A stretch of 64,000 nt of DNA from Chaetomium olivaceum (taxonomy: Eukaryota; Ascomycota; Sordariomycetes; Sordariales; Chaetomiaceae), in assembly GCA_039881045.1 (NCBI GenBank), contig JAYWVB010000031.1, positions 1 to 64,000 on the forward strand, in the 5' to 3' direction. Position numbers and translations under genes: made by a program. Position 1 is the first letter of the stretch. Every line of letters begins with the position of its first letter. The notes under the pieces are model-generated. The model worked only from the letters and a program-made list of their open reading frames with translations. It was not told the origin of the DNA and ran no database searches. Below, piece after piece: positions 11,764 to 23,764 of this stretch.

Positions 11764-12618
11764 GGAGAGAGTAGGGGATAGGGGACAGGGGCTTGAGGTG
11801 GGACTTTGCGTGAACTGCGAACAAGACAATGGTAGGTATTGAGGGAAGTTTGGGGTTCAGTGGGTACCCCGCGGAGCCAGCAACGCCCGAATCCCCTACT
11901 AGTGCCGTCTAAACTTGGAGTCCAAGGAGTTCCTCTAACCCTAACCAACCCTAAGTTATAGAGTACTTTTAGTAGTTTCCCTAATTACGCCCTAAGTAGC
12001 GTCTCAGTAGCTCCTAAGTATGATGGTAAGGGGGGCGTGGGTGACTGGGGGTTAATTAGTGACGGTAACTTTAGGGTAAAATATTGGGGATCTCTAGGTA
12101 CCCTCGGAATTTCCGAAACCTACCATGAATTTAGCTGCTTGATGTAGGTACTATGTTCAGATTCATAACCACCTGACTAAAATATAAATAACATCCTTCC
12201 ACCACTACACTAAGCCGCGTGTCCTAGGCATCACTGCACATAGTTTCAGGAACTAGATCTCTGGCTTCGCTACCTATAATGCAACAACAGATCAATACAA
12301 TTAACTGTTGACTCACTCAACACCGTACGATTAAAAAGGTGCAGCGTTTCTGACAGCAAATCGTACTGCATCAAGTGGGGCTCCAGGATGTGGAGAGGCG
12401 TCCGGCACGGCCGATTGGATGTAAGGTAAAGTTGGGCACAATGAATTCGCAGACCTTCACCTACCTAACCAAGACACCATCACTTCAATTTTCTTACCTA
12501 CGTTAGGCTTTTCTCAACATCCCAAGGAATCCCTTTTTCTTTTCCCGTCATTATAAGTAATTTGCTTAACACTTGAAGCTAAAATCAACTGCGTTGGGGG
12601 TACCTTAAGTCAAACTCG
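11764..12618. other. AT-richer intergenic DNA with telomere-like and TAGGTA motifs
   Basis: No gene is supported. Two adjacent telomere-like strings, TAACCCTAACC and AACCCTAA, lie at 11936-11955. TAGGTACC and related strings recur (about 12095, 12145). Base composition is richer in A/T than in neighbouring genes. This may be old transposon or RIP debris, but no terminal repeats are visible. Confidence 0.4.
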
Positions 12619-15600
12619 ATGTGTACTCCCGGCTTTTGGAGGAAGTTTGGCTTCCGCCGCCATCGGACGGACGAAGCCAAACCCGAACTTGGAAAGCCTG
12701 CACAGAGTTCACCAGCCCAGAGCGCCTCGTCCCAGCTATTTGAAGAAAATACATACAAACCAGAAACCCCAGGCAGGAGAGGAGTCTTTGGGATCTATTC
12801 GAGAGCTTTGGGACGTTGCATATCGGAGCCTACGCGACGAAGGTGGCCACCTCGTCTCGGATTTTGAGACGAGGTTGTCCGGAGATGTCGGTGCTGGTAT
12901 TACCGCTGTCCTCCGCCCCGAGGTATATCGGAGAGATGATGGACGGCATTCTCAGACGCAAAATGGAGGAGATCAACAACAAGACCTGGAAGCTCCGATT
13001 CGGCACCACTGAAATCCAGGTCAAGGACATGGCCTTACCAGTCCTACAAATCACCGACCGGACAAACGTGTACATAAACAGTGCTCTGAGCTCAAACCCT
13101 TCAGCGTCGCTAGCTTGGGGCTGTGTCAGTTTGCTACTGCCGGTAAGTTTACTGACTAACGACTCACGCCAGATGAGTAACTGATTCTTTGCAGCTTCTC
13201 CTAAACCCTTCCAAGCAGGCATCTTATATTATGGACGGGCTCGAATACGTCTCGAATCTTCTCATCCAAAGCACAATGTGGGAGTCTCTCTACATCCGAC
13301 GTTACGAATCGACAGAAGCGGGAACCCGTGACTCGTTAGGGTCACCAACTCACCGCGGTTACACAAACGCCATGGAACTTCTTTACCAGAAAATTCTCAA
13401 ATTCCAGATGTCAGCCTATTGCTACTACTCCAAGAACGAAGCTTTCCGTCTGGGGCAGGACATGTTGCAGTGGCGCGACTGGAATCTGCTCCTCGACGAT
13501 ATCCGCCGCCAGGAAGACGCTTTCTCTACAGTACGCGCCATATGGAAAGACAAGGTATACGATGAGGAGTGTTTGGCCGTGATGGAGAAGAGACATCGAG
13601 AAGCCATGGTTCGATGGGATTCACTAGGTTTGGACGTTGCTGAAATACGCCGGGTGGTTCAAGACGTCTAAACCAAGGAATCTAACAAAGAGTTGATCGA
13701 CTGGCTCTGCGACATCGATCCTTCCCAAAACTACAACGCTGCTCTGAAACAACACGGTGATGGCACAGGGAGTTGGCTCGTCGAGAGCGACGAGCGATTC
13801 AAGACATGGAAGGAGAAACCGGGATCATTTCTATGGCTGCACGGGAAAGCTGGTTCGGGGAAATCTATCCTGACGTCAACTATCATCGGGCACCTGCGTG
13901 ACGAACACCATCAGAATCCGACGACTGGGCTTGCCTACTTCTACTTTACCTTCAGCGACCCAAAAAAGCAAACCTTGGATGGCATGCTTGCATCACTGAT
14001 TCAGCAATTATGCTCTCGCCGACCTACGGTTCCCCGAGAAGTGGAAGACCTTCGGATATTCAAGGATCAGCGTCAACGCCCGGATACTAAAGCGCTTACT
14101 GCAGCTCTTCTGGCGAGCTTTCATGGATTTTCCTCGGTTCATGTCGTTTTGGATGCTTTGGATGAATGTCCTGTTTTGAACAACGGTCGCAAAGTCGTTC
14201 TGGATACAATCTGCCAAATCGTGTCAACGGATACCGCCAACCTCCATGTCCTTTGCACCAGTCGGAAGGAACGTGACATCGATCTCACCATTCGCCAACT
14301 CCTCTCTCAGCCTCACAAAGACAGCATTGATCTAACCGATGATATCAACACACTCGAGGATGATATAAGACTGTACATCGATTCGACATTCGAGTCCATA
14401 GACTTTGCCTCATGGCCTAGGCCCGTGAAAGATGAGGCGAGGGAAGCCCTCGTCCAGAAGGCAGATGGCATGTAAGTCGGTCCATAGTCCCCGCCTCCAC
14501 CATAATATCAACAATATGGCACCACGATGTCACTGACAACCGGCCCGGTTAGGTTCCAATATGTCTCGCTTCAGTTTAATACGTTACGAAGCCTTTCTTC
14601 CGTCGCTGAAATTCGTCAAGCGCTTCTCGACCTGCCGACTGGTCTAGACACTACCTACGAGCGAATGCTGCAGGCCGTCGAGCCCAGATTCAAAAGTCAA
14701 GTGGCCAATTCACTAAAGTGGTTGGCACTCTCGCAAAGAACTCTGACTCTCACGAAGCTGGCTGCAATCTTCGTCCTCCGTCCAGGGTGCGCCCCCGTTT
14801 ACAGAGATTCGGACAAATTATTCGCATCTGAAGACGTCCTCAAATACCTTTCCGGTCTGGTGGTGGTTCAGCCCGGGCTGTACAGTCCTAACGGGCTTGT
14901 TGACTCCCCAGATGTCCGCCTAGCGCACTTTTCCGTTAAAGAGTACCTCATGTCAGACCGCATCGCTCAGGGACCTTCCGTCTGTTTCTCTTTCAACGAG
15001 GTGAACGGTCACCTGGACATTGTGGAGTGCTGTGCATCGCCCTCCATCTGCAATACTGCGACACGAGCGAGGCCGGGGGTGAGGTGCCTGAGCTAAGTTC
15101 CTATGCTCATTCTTACTGGACTCAACATCTCGAGATGGTGCCGCGACATCTGTGGCCGGTGCGGATCGTAGACCTCGTCCGCAAGGCCTTGACTATGCGC
15201 AGCCCAAGCTTGTGCGCGATGATTCAAGAGACTCCGCAAAACTATATTCACATGGTCATGAGCGGTGATGACTATAGCGGGAATGCCCTAGACAGCGCAT
15301 TGGAGTCGAGACCGTATTGGTTCACCGGGCGCTTTGGCCTTGTTCACCTCACCGACTTACTACTTTCGTCTCACCGGTATCTCGCTCCCGAGGACCAGAA
15401 TGGACTTCTCCAGGCTGCAGCGTATGGAGGCTGTATCGACATTGTTCACAAAATGCTGGATAAAGGTGCTGATGTTATGCATCGGGTCCCTTAGCAGATT
15501 CCGCACTCCACGCGGCCGCTCGAAACGGGAACACAGCGGTAATAGACCTTTTACTTGAAAGAGGCGCCATTGTCGATGCATCATGGGGCGAACAGGGCAC

Positions 15601-17308
15601 AGCGCTGCAAGTCGCGAGCAACAGTGGCAAAGTCGGTGCAATCAAGACTCTGATACAACATGGATTTGATGTGAATTTCGCTACCTACGAGGGTGGAAGC
15701 GTATTGACATCGGCGGTATTCTTCGGCAACGAGGACGCAGTGTGGTGCATACTTGACAGTGGCGCAGATATCAACGGTGCTGGTGGTAAATTCGGCAGCG
15801 CCTTGCATGCGGCGGCGCGTGAGAGGCGTTCCTTTGATATAATTCCCGGGTTGGTGAGGCGAGGAGCCGACGTCAATGCTCACAGCGATTTGTATGGCTC
15901 ACCTCTCCACGCCGTCAGGAGTGAATACAGTGTCTATGATAAGACAGAATTGCTTATCGACTCCGGAGCCTAGATCAACGCGCGGGGCGGCAAGTACGAG
16001 ACTGTCTTACAGGCCGCATGTAGCAGTGGCGAAAAGGACGACGGCATCAAATGTGCCAAGCTCCTCCTCGAACGTGGCGCTGAAATCAACGCCAGAGGTG
16101 GTTACTATGAAACTGCACTTCAGGCAGCATGCGCACTGGAAGATGGAAGAGAGCTGGTTTTCCTTCTGCTCGAGAGGGGCGCCGACCCAAACATTCAGGG
16201 CGGGTTTTACGGAAACGCCTTACAAGCTGCGTGCCACCATGCTACGTTGGATACTGTACAGCTGCTCCTTGACCAGGGCTTGGACACCAACATGCCAGGG
16301 GGCGAGTACGGAAATGCTCTCCAGGCCGCTCTTGCTCGTAACACCTACGAAACCGGAAGTTCAATGCTAAGTGTGGTAAGGCTTCTGTTAAGCCGGGGCG
16401 CTGATGCCAACCAAAAAGGCGGAAGGTACGGAACAGCCTTACAGGCAGCCGCTTTGCACGATAGCGATTCGACGGAGGCGGTACGCTTACTGCTTGAACA
16501 CGGGGCAGAAGTCAATACTGAAGGAGGGGAATACGGCACTGCCCTACAGGCCGCTTGTGCCTCAGGCAATCACAAAACTGCGCTGCTCTTACTTGAACAG
16601 GGCGCTAATATTCACCTGCTTGGTGGGCTATATGGCAGTGTCTGGCACGCCGCGGCAGCCAAACTAGGAGCCGGACACGATGCAATATTGACCGAACTCC
16701 TCGATCGTGGTTTGGATGTCAATGACACGCAAGGGGGACGGCGCGCTCCGGCTTTACAAGCCGCTTTGGAGCCAAAAAAAGAGTTCGCGTGGTGGTTGGG
16801 CACAGGAGTAATCATGGCAAGGGAGGAAAGGGCGGCAAGGATTCGTCTTCTGTTGGCCAGAGACGCCAATCCGAATATCGGGGTCGGGCGATACGGACTT
16901 CCATTGCAAGCAGCTTGCGCCAATGATTCTCTAGATAACCCAGCCGAGTGCCTCCTGTCCGAGTGCCACGATATCGACGTCAACGCCCAAGGCGGCCTAT
17001 TCGGGTCCGCCCTGCAGGCAGCAGCATACGTGGCCCGGCCGAGTACTGTGAAATTACTGCTGGAAAAAGGCGCCGACGTTCACATACGCGGGGGCAAATA
17101 TGGGAGTGCGCTCAACGCCGCGGTTGTCAAGGGTCTCTGGGATAACGTCGAGGTGCTCCTGGCTGCAGGGGCAAAACCAGATTGTCACCTGATGCCCGAG
17201 CCTGATGAGGGTTGGATCAGCCAAATTCTCGAGTCGGACGGTCAGGGTGCGGTGGAGAGGTACAGGACGTTTTGGGATATTGAAAAGAATGCGAGCCTAC
17301 AAGGATGA
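12619..17308 (+). pseudogene. NLR-like NACHT NTPase with C-terminal ankyrin repeats, decayed
   Basis: This is a STAND/NLR-type protein of the fungal heterokaryon-incompatibility class. A leader (from 12619) precedes a NACHT N-terminal helical domain (IRELWDVAYRSLRDE ... SASLAWGCVSLLLP, then LLLNPSKQA). A NACHT domain follows with Walker A GKAGSGKS and Walker B VVLDALDEC, then a winged-helix-like region (FQYVSLQFNTLRSL). About fifteen ankyrin units run to the end, many with the core YGxALQAAC. Introns are at 13143-13194 and 14472-14552. Frame breaks lie near 12765, 12920, 15030 and 15475. In-frame stops are TAA 13669-13671 and TAG 15971-15973; both could be CAA/CAG changed by C-to-T at CpA. 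The homology to recognition receptors is clear. Loss of function is inferred. Confidence 0.8.
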
Positions 17309-17803
17309 AAGGTGCTTATATTTTCTATACTTTTTCGTTGTCAAATTTGATAGCAATTGGATGATTACTTTGGTAAGAAAGGGCCATTGCAGCTTAAGTA
17401 TGAAGCGGTGTGTAGTTGTTGGAGCCTCCTTGGAGACCAGACGTATGTTAGCGATGTTCCTTCTTGAACTCGAATGCGTAGCTGATAAACCTGCTGTCAA
17501 ATTGGGCGTTGCTTTGACTTCTGACCTGTCCGCCGTCCTCAGGGGGGGCTCACCAGTGTACTCCGTCAACCGATGAGAGTCACTTCATATAGCTAGATAC
17601 AAGTCAAGGCCGAAGTCAGTGTTCCAATTATGAGGTTAAAAACACCTATTCTCCGCCACTACCTTGGTCATTTTCCCCTGGTTGCGGTTGACACTGTGTG
17701 CTGCAGGTCGTTTTATCCCGATACAAGTCTTATGCAATGCAAGTGTAGATAAACCCTCAAATGGGGTGTGAGATAAAGATGTTGATTGTGAATAATAAGA
17801 CAG
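17309..17803. other. intergenic between convergent genes
   Basis: It contains the 3' flanks of the NLR-like gene and of the small secreted protein. No other gene is supported. Confidence 0.4.
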
Positions 17804-18365
17804 CTACCTCATCGCGGCCGAAGTTATATTGGTCGCCATTTCCAACTCCATCAGATTGCAATCCGACTCGACGCCCTTCTCCGTGTCCGTGTCAAGGCAG
17901 CCGTGCAACATAATGCTCCCTGTTGCACTTGCACTAAAACTCGTTCTACGAATAAGGCCGAAATGTTAGCAAAGCTTTCAAACCAAACCCAAAACTGGGA
18001 CAATGGCCGACTCACCCCGAAACCCCTTCACAAGTCCACGTCTCCCTCACGCTCAGACTCATCTCCTCCAGACTGAACCGAAACACGGTCCCAGAAGCGT
18101 CACACTTCGACCACGGCTCATCCCAGAGCTTTGCCAAGTCAACATCCTGCGCCATGCATGCTACAGTCCTGTTGGTTGCCGAGTGGTAGGAGCTGAAGCC
18201 GAAGGTGCCCATGGAGCCGCCACTGTCCCAGTTGTAGACTTTTAGTATGAAGTCATCAATCTTCCAATAGGTAGGGCTCCCGGGAGATTGAGAGGTCTCG
18301 GTGCAGTTGTCTGCTACTAGGAATACTCCAAGGAGGAAAGATGTGAGAGCAGGGGATGGGCGCAT
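17804..18365 (-). CDS. Small secreted protein with conserved WKIDDF motif
   Basis: Two exons (18365-18016 and 17945-17804) join in frame to 163 residues with no disruption. Residues 1-18 or so (MRPSPALTSFLLGVFLVA) form a signal peptide. The mature protein has about five cysteines, a WKIDDFILKVYNWDSGG stretch, a central SSYHSATNRTVAC and an LHGC...DC tail. This layout resembles small fungal secreted beta-sandwich proteins (the Alt-a-1/AA1-like type), but I cannot confirm the family. Role is unknown; an effector or cell-surface function is only a guess. It is divergently arranged with the tyrosinase across about 520 bp. Confidence 0.7.
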
Positions 18366-18884
18366 CTTGTAGGAGTTGGAAGTGCGTTGAGCCAAGGCCT
18401 ACATTCACGCATCGACTTTCGACACGCAGTACGTATGTACGGACTTGAGCTCCCTATAAACACAGTCCTTTCTCCCATTCCCATCCTCATTCTCGACCTA
18501 TCACCCTCTCCCAAACTAGCCATCTCCGAAACTCTCCCCGCGGCTAAACGAGAGCGGGCCTCTCAGAACCCGCGTAATTTGAGTGCCCCGGCAGATTCTA
18601 TATGCCGGGGCCACCAATTAATCGGGAAATATACCCCACGCATTATCATTGGACGCGTGGATAGCAAGTCCAGTCACCGCTCAGTGTCTAAGGTGTTTCT
18701 ATAAGATCGACGTAAACACTATCGCCACCTGACTTGAGATGATCCGGGATTTGAGTGGGCGTGAGGATGTCTACTGGGTGGTGGGCGAGTTACAAAAAGT
18801 GCGATACGGCCGGGGTTTGGAAAGTCGTGGAGTTTGTCTGGTTTCGCACCTGACGAAGAAACCTGAGTAAGGTATCTGTCAATT
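18366..18884. promoter_or_regulatory. shared divergent upstream region (secreted protein / tyrosinase)
   Basis: Two genes for secreted proteins start at either side. No specific operator could be identified. Co-regulation is possible but unproven. Confidence 0.35.
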
Positions 18885-20252
18885 ATGCGATCTATCTGGA
18901 GTGCGTGTGTCCTGATGCCCGCGGTCCTCACGGGGGTCGTGGCGCAGGGAGATTGGAGATCCAAGGTGAACGTGTATGTATCCGTGTCAGACCGCTACTG
19001 GCATTTAAACGACCACTGATCAATACCGCCCAGACAGCGCAACGGCTTCTACCCCCTAGATGTCGTCGACAAGTTCGCGGAAGCCACCATGACCAAAGTC
19101 GACGCATACATGGACAAGAAGATTGCCGCGGGCAAGAACAACGGGTGCACGCTGGAGAATGCGGGCGTGCGGAGGGAGTGGTATACACAACCCTACCTTC
19201 CCTCTAGTACTCGGTAATTCTAAGTCGGTCTGATAGGGGCGATATGACCGTCGAGCAGCGGTCCGACTTTATCAACGCCACGCTCTGCCTTATGAAGGCA
19301 CCGTCCAAGGCGCCCCAAGATCAATTCCCGGGCGCCCGGAGCCGCTTCGACGACTTCATGGCCTATCATCTGACGAACGCCGGGCCTCTGCACGACACGA
19401 TTGGCTTGTTCCCTGCGCACAAGTACTTCCTGCTTGCGTACGAGACGGCGCTGAGAGACGAGTGTGGGTATAAGGGGTACCATCCGGTATAACTCCCTTG
19501 TTCTTTTACCTCCCAAGAGTGATGCTGACTCCTCAATACAAACAGTACATGAACTACGACCGCTACACCAAAGACCCCGTCAACTCAGCCCTCTTCAACG
19601 GCAACGCCACCTCCATGGGCGGCAACGGTGCCCCGACCCCAACTACACAGGCCTCCGTACCAGCGCCGGCCTCATGAAATCCGCCGGCGGAGGCGGCTGT
19701 GTGACCACCGGTCCCTTCAAGGACTACATGGCCACCGTAGGCCCCGGCGCCCCCATGATGCCCAACGTGCCCAAGAACCCCCTCCCCTCCGGCGGCGGCT
19801 ACAACCCCCGGTGCATGCGCCGCGACGTCAACGCCGACGCCGCTCTCGGCGCCACCGCCGACCGCGCCCTCGCCCTGCTCAACCAATCGAAGGACATCAA
19901 CACCTTCTACAACACCCTCTTGACTCCTCCCCGCAACGCATCGGACCCCTACAACTGGGGTATTCATACAGCGGGCCACTACATCTCGGGAGGTGACCCG
20001 GGTGGTGATCCGATGGTGAGCCCCGGCGATCCGATCTTTTATTTCCACCACGCGGCGCTGGATAGGCTGTGGTGGATTTGGCAGATGCAGGATCCGGATA
20101 CGAGGGTGAATGCGCAGGTTACGCTTGGGGGGACAAACGGCGCAAGCAGGAAGCTTGATATGAAGTGGTTGGCTCCGGATGTGATCCCGGTGCTGGAGGC
20201 GCATGATGGGTTGGGGGGGCATGGAGGGGCTTTTTGTCATGTTTATGTTTAA
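18885..20252 (+). CDS. Secreted tyrosinase-family copper protein, one frame break
   Basis: This is a type-3 copper (tyrosinase) domain protein that would oxidise phenols. Exons are 18885-18965, 19038-19180, 19237-19486 and 19546-20252. Exon 1 encodes a signal peptide ending near VVAQ. The CuA region reads YHLTNAGPLHDTIGLFPAHKYFLLAYE, with three histidines; the usual WHR before the third ligand is replaced by AHK. The CuB region has HTAGH and FYFHHAALDRLWWIWQ. A single base is missing near 19630 in GGTGCCCCGACC: one more C restores NGAPDPNYTG and also makes exon 4 a multiple of three. No long C-terminal cap is present, so this resembles short extracellular tyrosinases. Substrate is unknown. 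Confidence 0.85.
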
Positions 20253-20530
20253 GTTTGTCGAGAAGAAGTGGGAACCTGCTTGTAGGCTGCTTTACAACAA
20301 ACTGTATTCGTTTTGTCGTCGAAAAATTGAGAAACATGTCAGCGGATGGTGTCGCCGAGCGAGTTGATGATATTAGTAGTCGACGTGGCCGAAACCGACT
20401 CCTGATCGATTTCCGCTATTGGCCCCCTTGTTCTGTCGCGCGGAACTTGTGGTAGGTAAAGGTTGAGCCACTAGTCAGGCAACCGCGCCTTTCTCCACGA
20501 GTGCTAATCGGCCGGTAGCGGTTCGTCTAG
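20253..20530. other. intergenic
   Basis: 3' flank of the tyrosinase; nothing else is seen. Confidence 0.35.
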
Positions 20531-20655
20531 CTAGAAGTAGCTCTCGCCCCATACCTCGTCCAGGTCCATACCGTCTACGGGGTTGGCCAGGTCGGTGTAC
20601 TGCTGCGCGTCGAGTAGGGCCTGGGTAGGGTGCTCGAGTTTGGGGTATGGGACGC
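20531..20655 (-). pseudogene. orphan C-terminal exon of an unrecognised gene
   Basis: After a splice acceptor (CGTTAG), a clean 41-codon reading frame begins VPYPKLEHPTQALLDAQQY and ends MDLDEVWGESYF before TAG. The sequence looks protein-coding, with an acidic tail, but no upstream exons are recognisable within the next few hundred bases. It is probably the tail of a gene that was deleted or decayed. Confidence 0.3.
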
Positions 20656-21008
20656 CTAACGTGTTTGAACGACAAGAGCGAGGGTTTAGCGGAGTCGAGA
20701 CAGCAGACACAAGCGATGATGACGCTGCCCTGTGCTTCATTGGGAGAACTATGAAATATGTACCTAGACGGAATTTCAGTCTGAATCGCCAGCCATTGAT
20801 TTGGGCTGACTGCTATAACGCTACCGGGCAAAATGTTGACTGCAAGCTAGCACCTGCATATAATGGAATTTGCTGAACTCTGAACGGCTCCTGCGGCAAT
20901 CCCGTAGTAGAATATATAGGTAGGGATTCATATAAACTACACGGCAATACCCTGACGCAAGCTTATTGACCTTCGGTTGCATGGTCCGCTCCACTACTTG
21001 TCCCCAGC
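20656..21008. other. intergenic
   Basis: No gene is supported. It is the possible decayed upstream part of the orphan exon. Confidence 0.3.
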
Positions 21009-21440
21009 CTACTGAATTTGCTTCATCACAGCATCCATGTCCGTCATGTCCCAAACATCGGCGTATTTGCCGTCAACAAGATGATACAGCGTGAACTGCG
21101 TTGTTGCCACCTTTCGGCCCGTCGGTGCAATGCCCTGGAACATGCCAAGGTGCGTGCCCGATACGCGGAAGTGCAGCGACAAGTAATCGCCATCGATTGC
21201 GAAATGGCGGATCTCCCATTTCCAGTCCGGGAAGCCTTCCACAAGTGGTCTGAACTGCGCGGTAACTTTCGGGGTTGGCCAGGGCTCGTCGTTGACGTTA
21301 AGGGTTGGTGTTGTGTAGAACTTCTCCATGGCCTCAAAGTTGTGCGCATTGCAGTAGTCAATGTAGGACTGGTAGAGCAGACGGCGCTCGTCGTCAGCAG
21401 CTGTCTCAGGAAGGACAGAGGGCGCCTGCTGGGATGTCAT
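21009..21440 (-). CDS. SnoaL-like / NTF2-fold protein
   Basis: This single-exon gene of 143 residues is intact. It has the SnoaL-like layout: an N-terminal helix pair (YQSYIDYCNAHNFEAMEKFY), then a twisted sheet including FPDWKWEIRHFAIDGDYLSLHFRVSGTH, GIAPTGRKVATTQFTLYH and the closing KYADVWDMTDMDAVMKQI. Proteins of this family act as small cyclases, isomerases or ligand binders, often beside secondary metabolism or stress genes. There is no adjacent biosynthetic backbone enzyme, so the ligand cannot be inferred. Cytosolic location is likely because no signal peptide is present. Confidence 0.8.
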   Translation of the reverse strand: MTSQQAPSVLPETAADDERRLLYQSYIDYCNAHNFEAMEKFYTTPTLNVNDEPWPTPKVTAQFRPLVEGFPDWKWEIRHFAIDGDYLSLHFRVSGTHLGMFQGIAPTGRKVATTQFTLYHLVDGKYADVWDMTDMDAVMKQIQ

Positions 21441-22378
21441 GGCTGCTGCCGCCGGTGTTGTCGACTATTGGCGCCTGTCGGAAGACGGTGTACTTTGGGC
21501 CTGTTGGCTGGGTTGTGATCAGGCGAGGCGGGGGTGTTGCAGAGAGTCAGATGTCGGCTGGCGATATGTCTTCTTTTAAACTATGGCATGAGTGTAATTT
21601 GACATGTGCATTAACCCGCGCGGTTCCTCCCACGTATGTACTTACTAAGTCATACGTGATGCTGAGTGAGGGAAGTCCCCTTGGCAATGCAGCCAAACTG
21701 CCCCCCCTCCCCTCCCCCCTCCTTCCCATCCTGGCCAGTGGCTTGCGGAGATGCAGCTCACCAAGCAGATCAATGGGGTGACTAAGCTCTTGACGCCCCC
21801 TTGTTCTCGACTCTGGGCGCCGACAACAACACCCGCGTACATCGGGAACAATTGCCGAGGATGGTTTGACCGCGCGTAGAAGGCATTTTTTTTTATCACC
21901 CACAGTCCTGGTCGCATCAGAAGGAGAGCCCTGCTCTAGCCCAGATGCAACTTCCAAGGAGGAGGAGAGGGAGGCGATGGTAGCCGCAGCAAAATCTCAC
22001 CAGCTAGCCCCTTTTCGAGGGAGATAACTGGCTCTACCAACCTGAAACCTCTAAGAGTTTACACCGGATGCTACCGGGGCCGGCTCGAACTGGGCGACCT
22101 CTCTGTGAGAGAATCACCAGGAGTTTTCGCGCCGAGCCTCTGACTACACCCGAACCGCCAGGTCATTGGGGGTGGTCAATGACATTGGGCAATTCAAACT
22201 TTGTTTATCAACTGGTGCCCGACCGCAGCGGCTGCAGCAACTCGTCTTGCACATGGGTTCTTTTCTTCTTTTACCACAATACATCTACATCTTCAATCCT
22301 CTTTTTGCTACCTCATTTCGCTACTACCACTGGCGATGATCTACGTAAACGAACTACCTGGGTCAAATACCACCGCAA
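21441..22378. other. intergenic with long pyrimidine tract
   Basis: A C/T tract occupies about 21702-21732 with almost no purines. No gene is supported between the SnoaL-like gene and the kinase-like gene. Confidence 0.45.
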
Positions 22379-23764
22379 TCAGCCACTCAACCCCCACTGT
22401 AGCACTTCTTGGTACACCTCCCCAGATCTCGGGCGCTTCTCGGGCTCCCAGGCCAGCATCCTGTGCAACAGTGCCGCTATCTCCCGAGCCTTTCCACGCT
22501 CGGCCCCCAGTATACGCGTTTCCAAGGTACGTGTCGGCTGTTCGTCGTCGAACCACACATTAAGGTCCCAGTCGCATACCCTACCCAAGGGAAGGATAAT
22601 TTTGTACTTGCTCCATTGGTACTTTCCCTCCCAGCTCTCAGGGATCGGTCCCAGATATCTCGTGAGCTCCCAGAGCAGATAGTCGTAGCCCTTGGTGATG
22701 CGGAAGGGCAAAGCTTGCGTCTGGACCAGGAATAAGAGGCAAGCGAGCTGCCAAACGTCGCTTTTCTTGGAGGGCAGGAACCCAAATAGCAACTCTGGGA
22801 AGACCATAGCGGTCGGTCGCCGCTGAAGCGTAAACCGCGGTAGGGATTCGGCGAATGCTCTTCCGAAGCCGATGATGCTGACTTCTTTGAGGGAGTGAAA
22901 GTCGAGGTTTTGGAAGCCCGCCGTTTTGATGACACAAAGCGTTGTTCCGTCGCCTTGTGTGATTGTGTGGCTCATTACAGGAGTAAGCATACCACGGAGG
23001 GATGCCTCGTCGATATTTTCAATGCCTGGGATCTTAAACCGCACGTTGAGGGGGTTTAAGTCTATGATAGATGTCAATGATCCGAAACCGGTTATGCGGG
23101 CAATAACAGACTCTCAAAACTCACCGGCGTGGCAAACGTCAGACGCGTGGATGTAGTTGACGGCATGGGCCAGTTGTTCGCACACACTCTGGCGTGTCTC
23201 ACGGCTCATTGCATCCAAGACTCGTCTATCACAGAGGCTTGGGCCCAAAAATGGGAGGACGAAGCAGTGGTCTTTGCCGTTGACACTGCTGATATGGAAC
23301 CGGTCCTGAATATGGACGAGCCCCGGGTGACTTTCTCGGTTCAACTGTTCCAGATACCAAAGTGTTGTATACTCGGCGTAGGTGTCTTGGGTGCTGAAGT
23401 CGGCACGCAAGATCTTGAGTGCATGGAAGGAAATGTTGCCAGTGTTTGCTTTTTCTCGTTTGGTTAGCCAGACGGTAGAAGCGCGGCCAAATCCAAGCTT
23501 GTGGATAATAGTGTAGATATCCGAGCCGTTGCGAAATCGGTCATCGATATTTATCGGGCAGTATCCTCCAAGGGTATAGTTCGCGAGACTTTCAACGTCA
23601 ACAAAACCTGGGTAGTTGTCGTTCGGGGGCATAGCGGGATGCACCCAAGAGTCGGCCATGAGCGTGGCCACTATAGAATTGTTCATGGCTGTATTCGTAG
23701 AAATTGATCGTTGACAAGAAGCTCGAAAAGAAGGTGTTCTGGATGTACTTAGTATTGGGTGCAT
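22379..23764 (-). CDS. SRPK-like protein kinase homologue, probable pseudokinase
   Basis: Exons 23764-23125 and 23061-22379 join to 440 residues with no frame break. The glycine loop (LGFGRASTVWL), the VAIK-type lysine (ALKIL) and an alphaC region are visible. The phase-1 intron splits the catalytic-loop Asp codon; after splicing it reads HADLNPLNV. The DFG position reads GFG (IIGFGRAF), so the magnesium-binding Asp is Gly (GGC). The C-lobe has SDVWQLACLLF and an ending like fungal SRPK-type kinases. The N-terminus could start at 23764 or at a downstream Met (MNNSIVATLM). Family assignment rests on overall layout. Loss of kinase activity is inferred from the missing Asp. Confidence 0.75.

Noticed and set aside
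11936..11955. chromosome end
   Set aside because: Only two or three telomere-like units, with genes on both sides.
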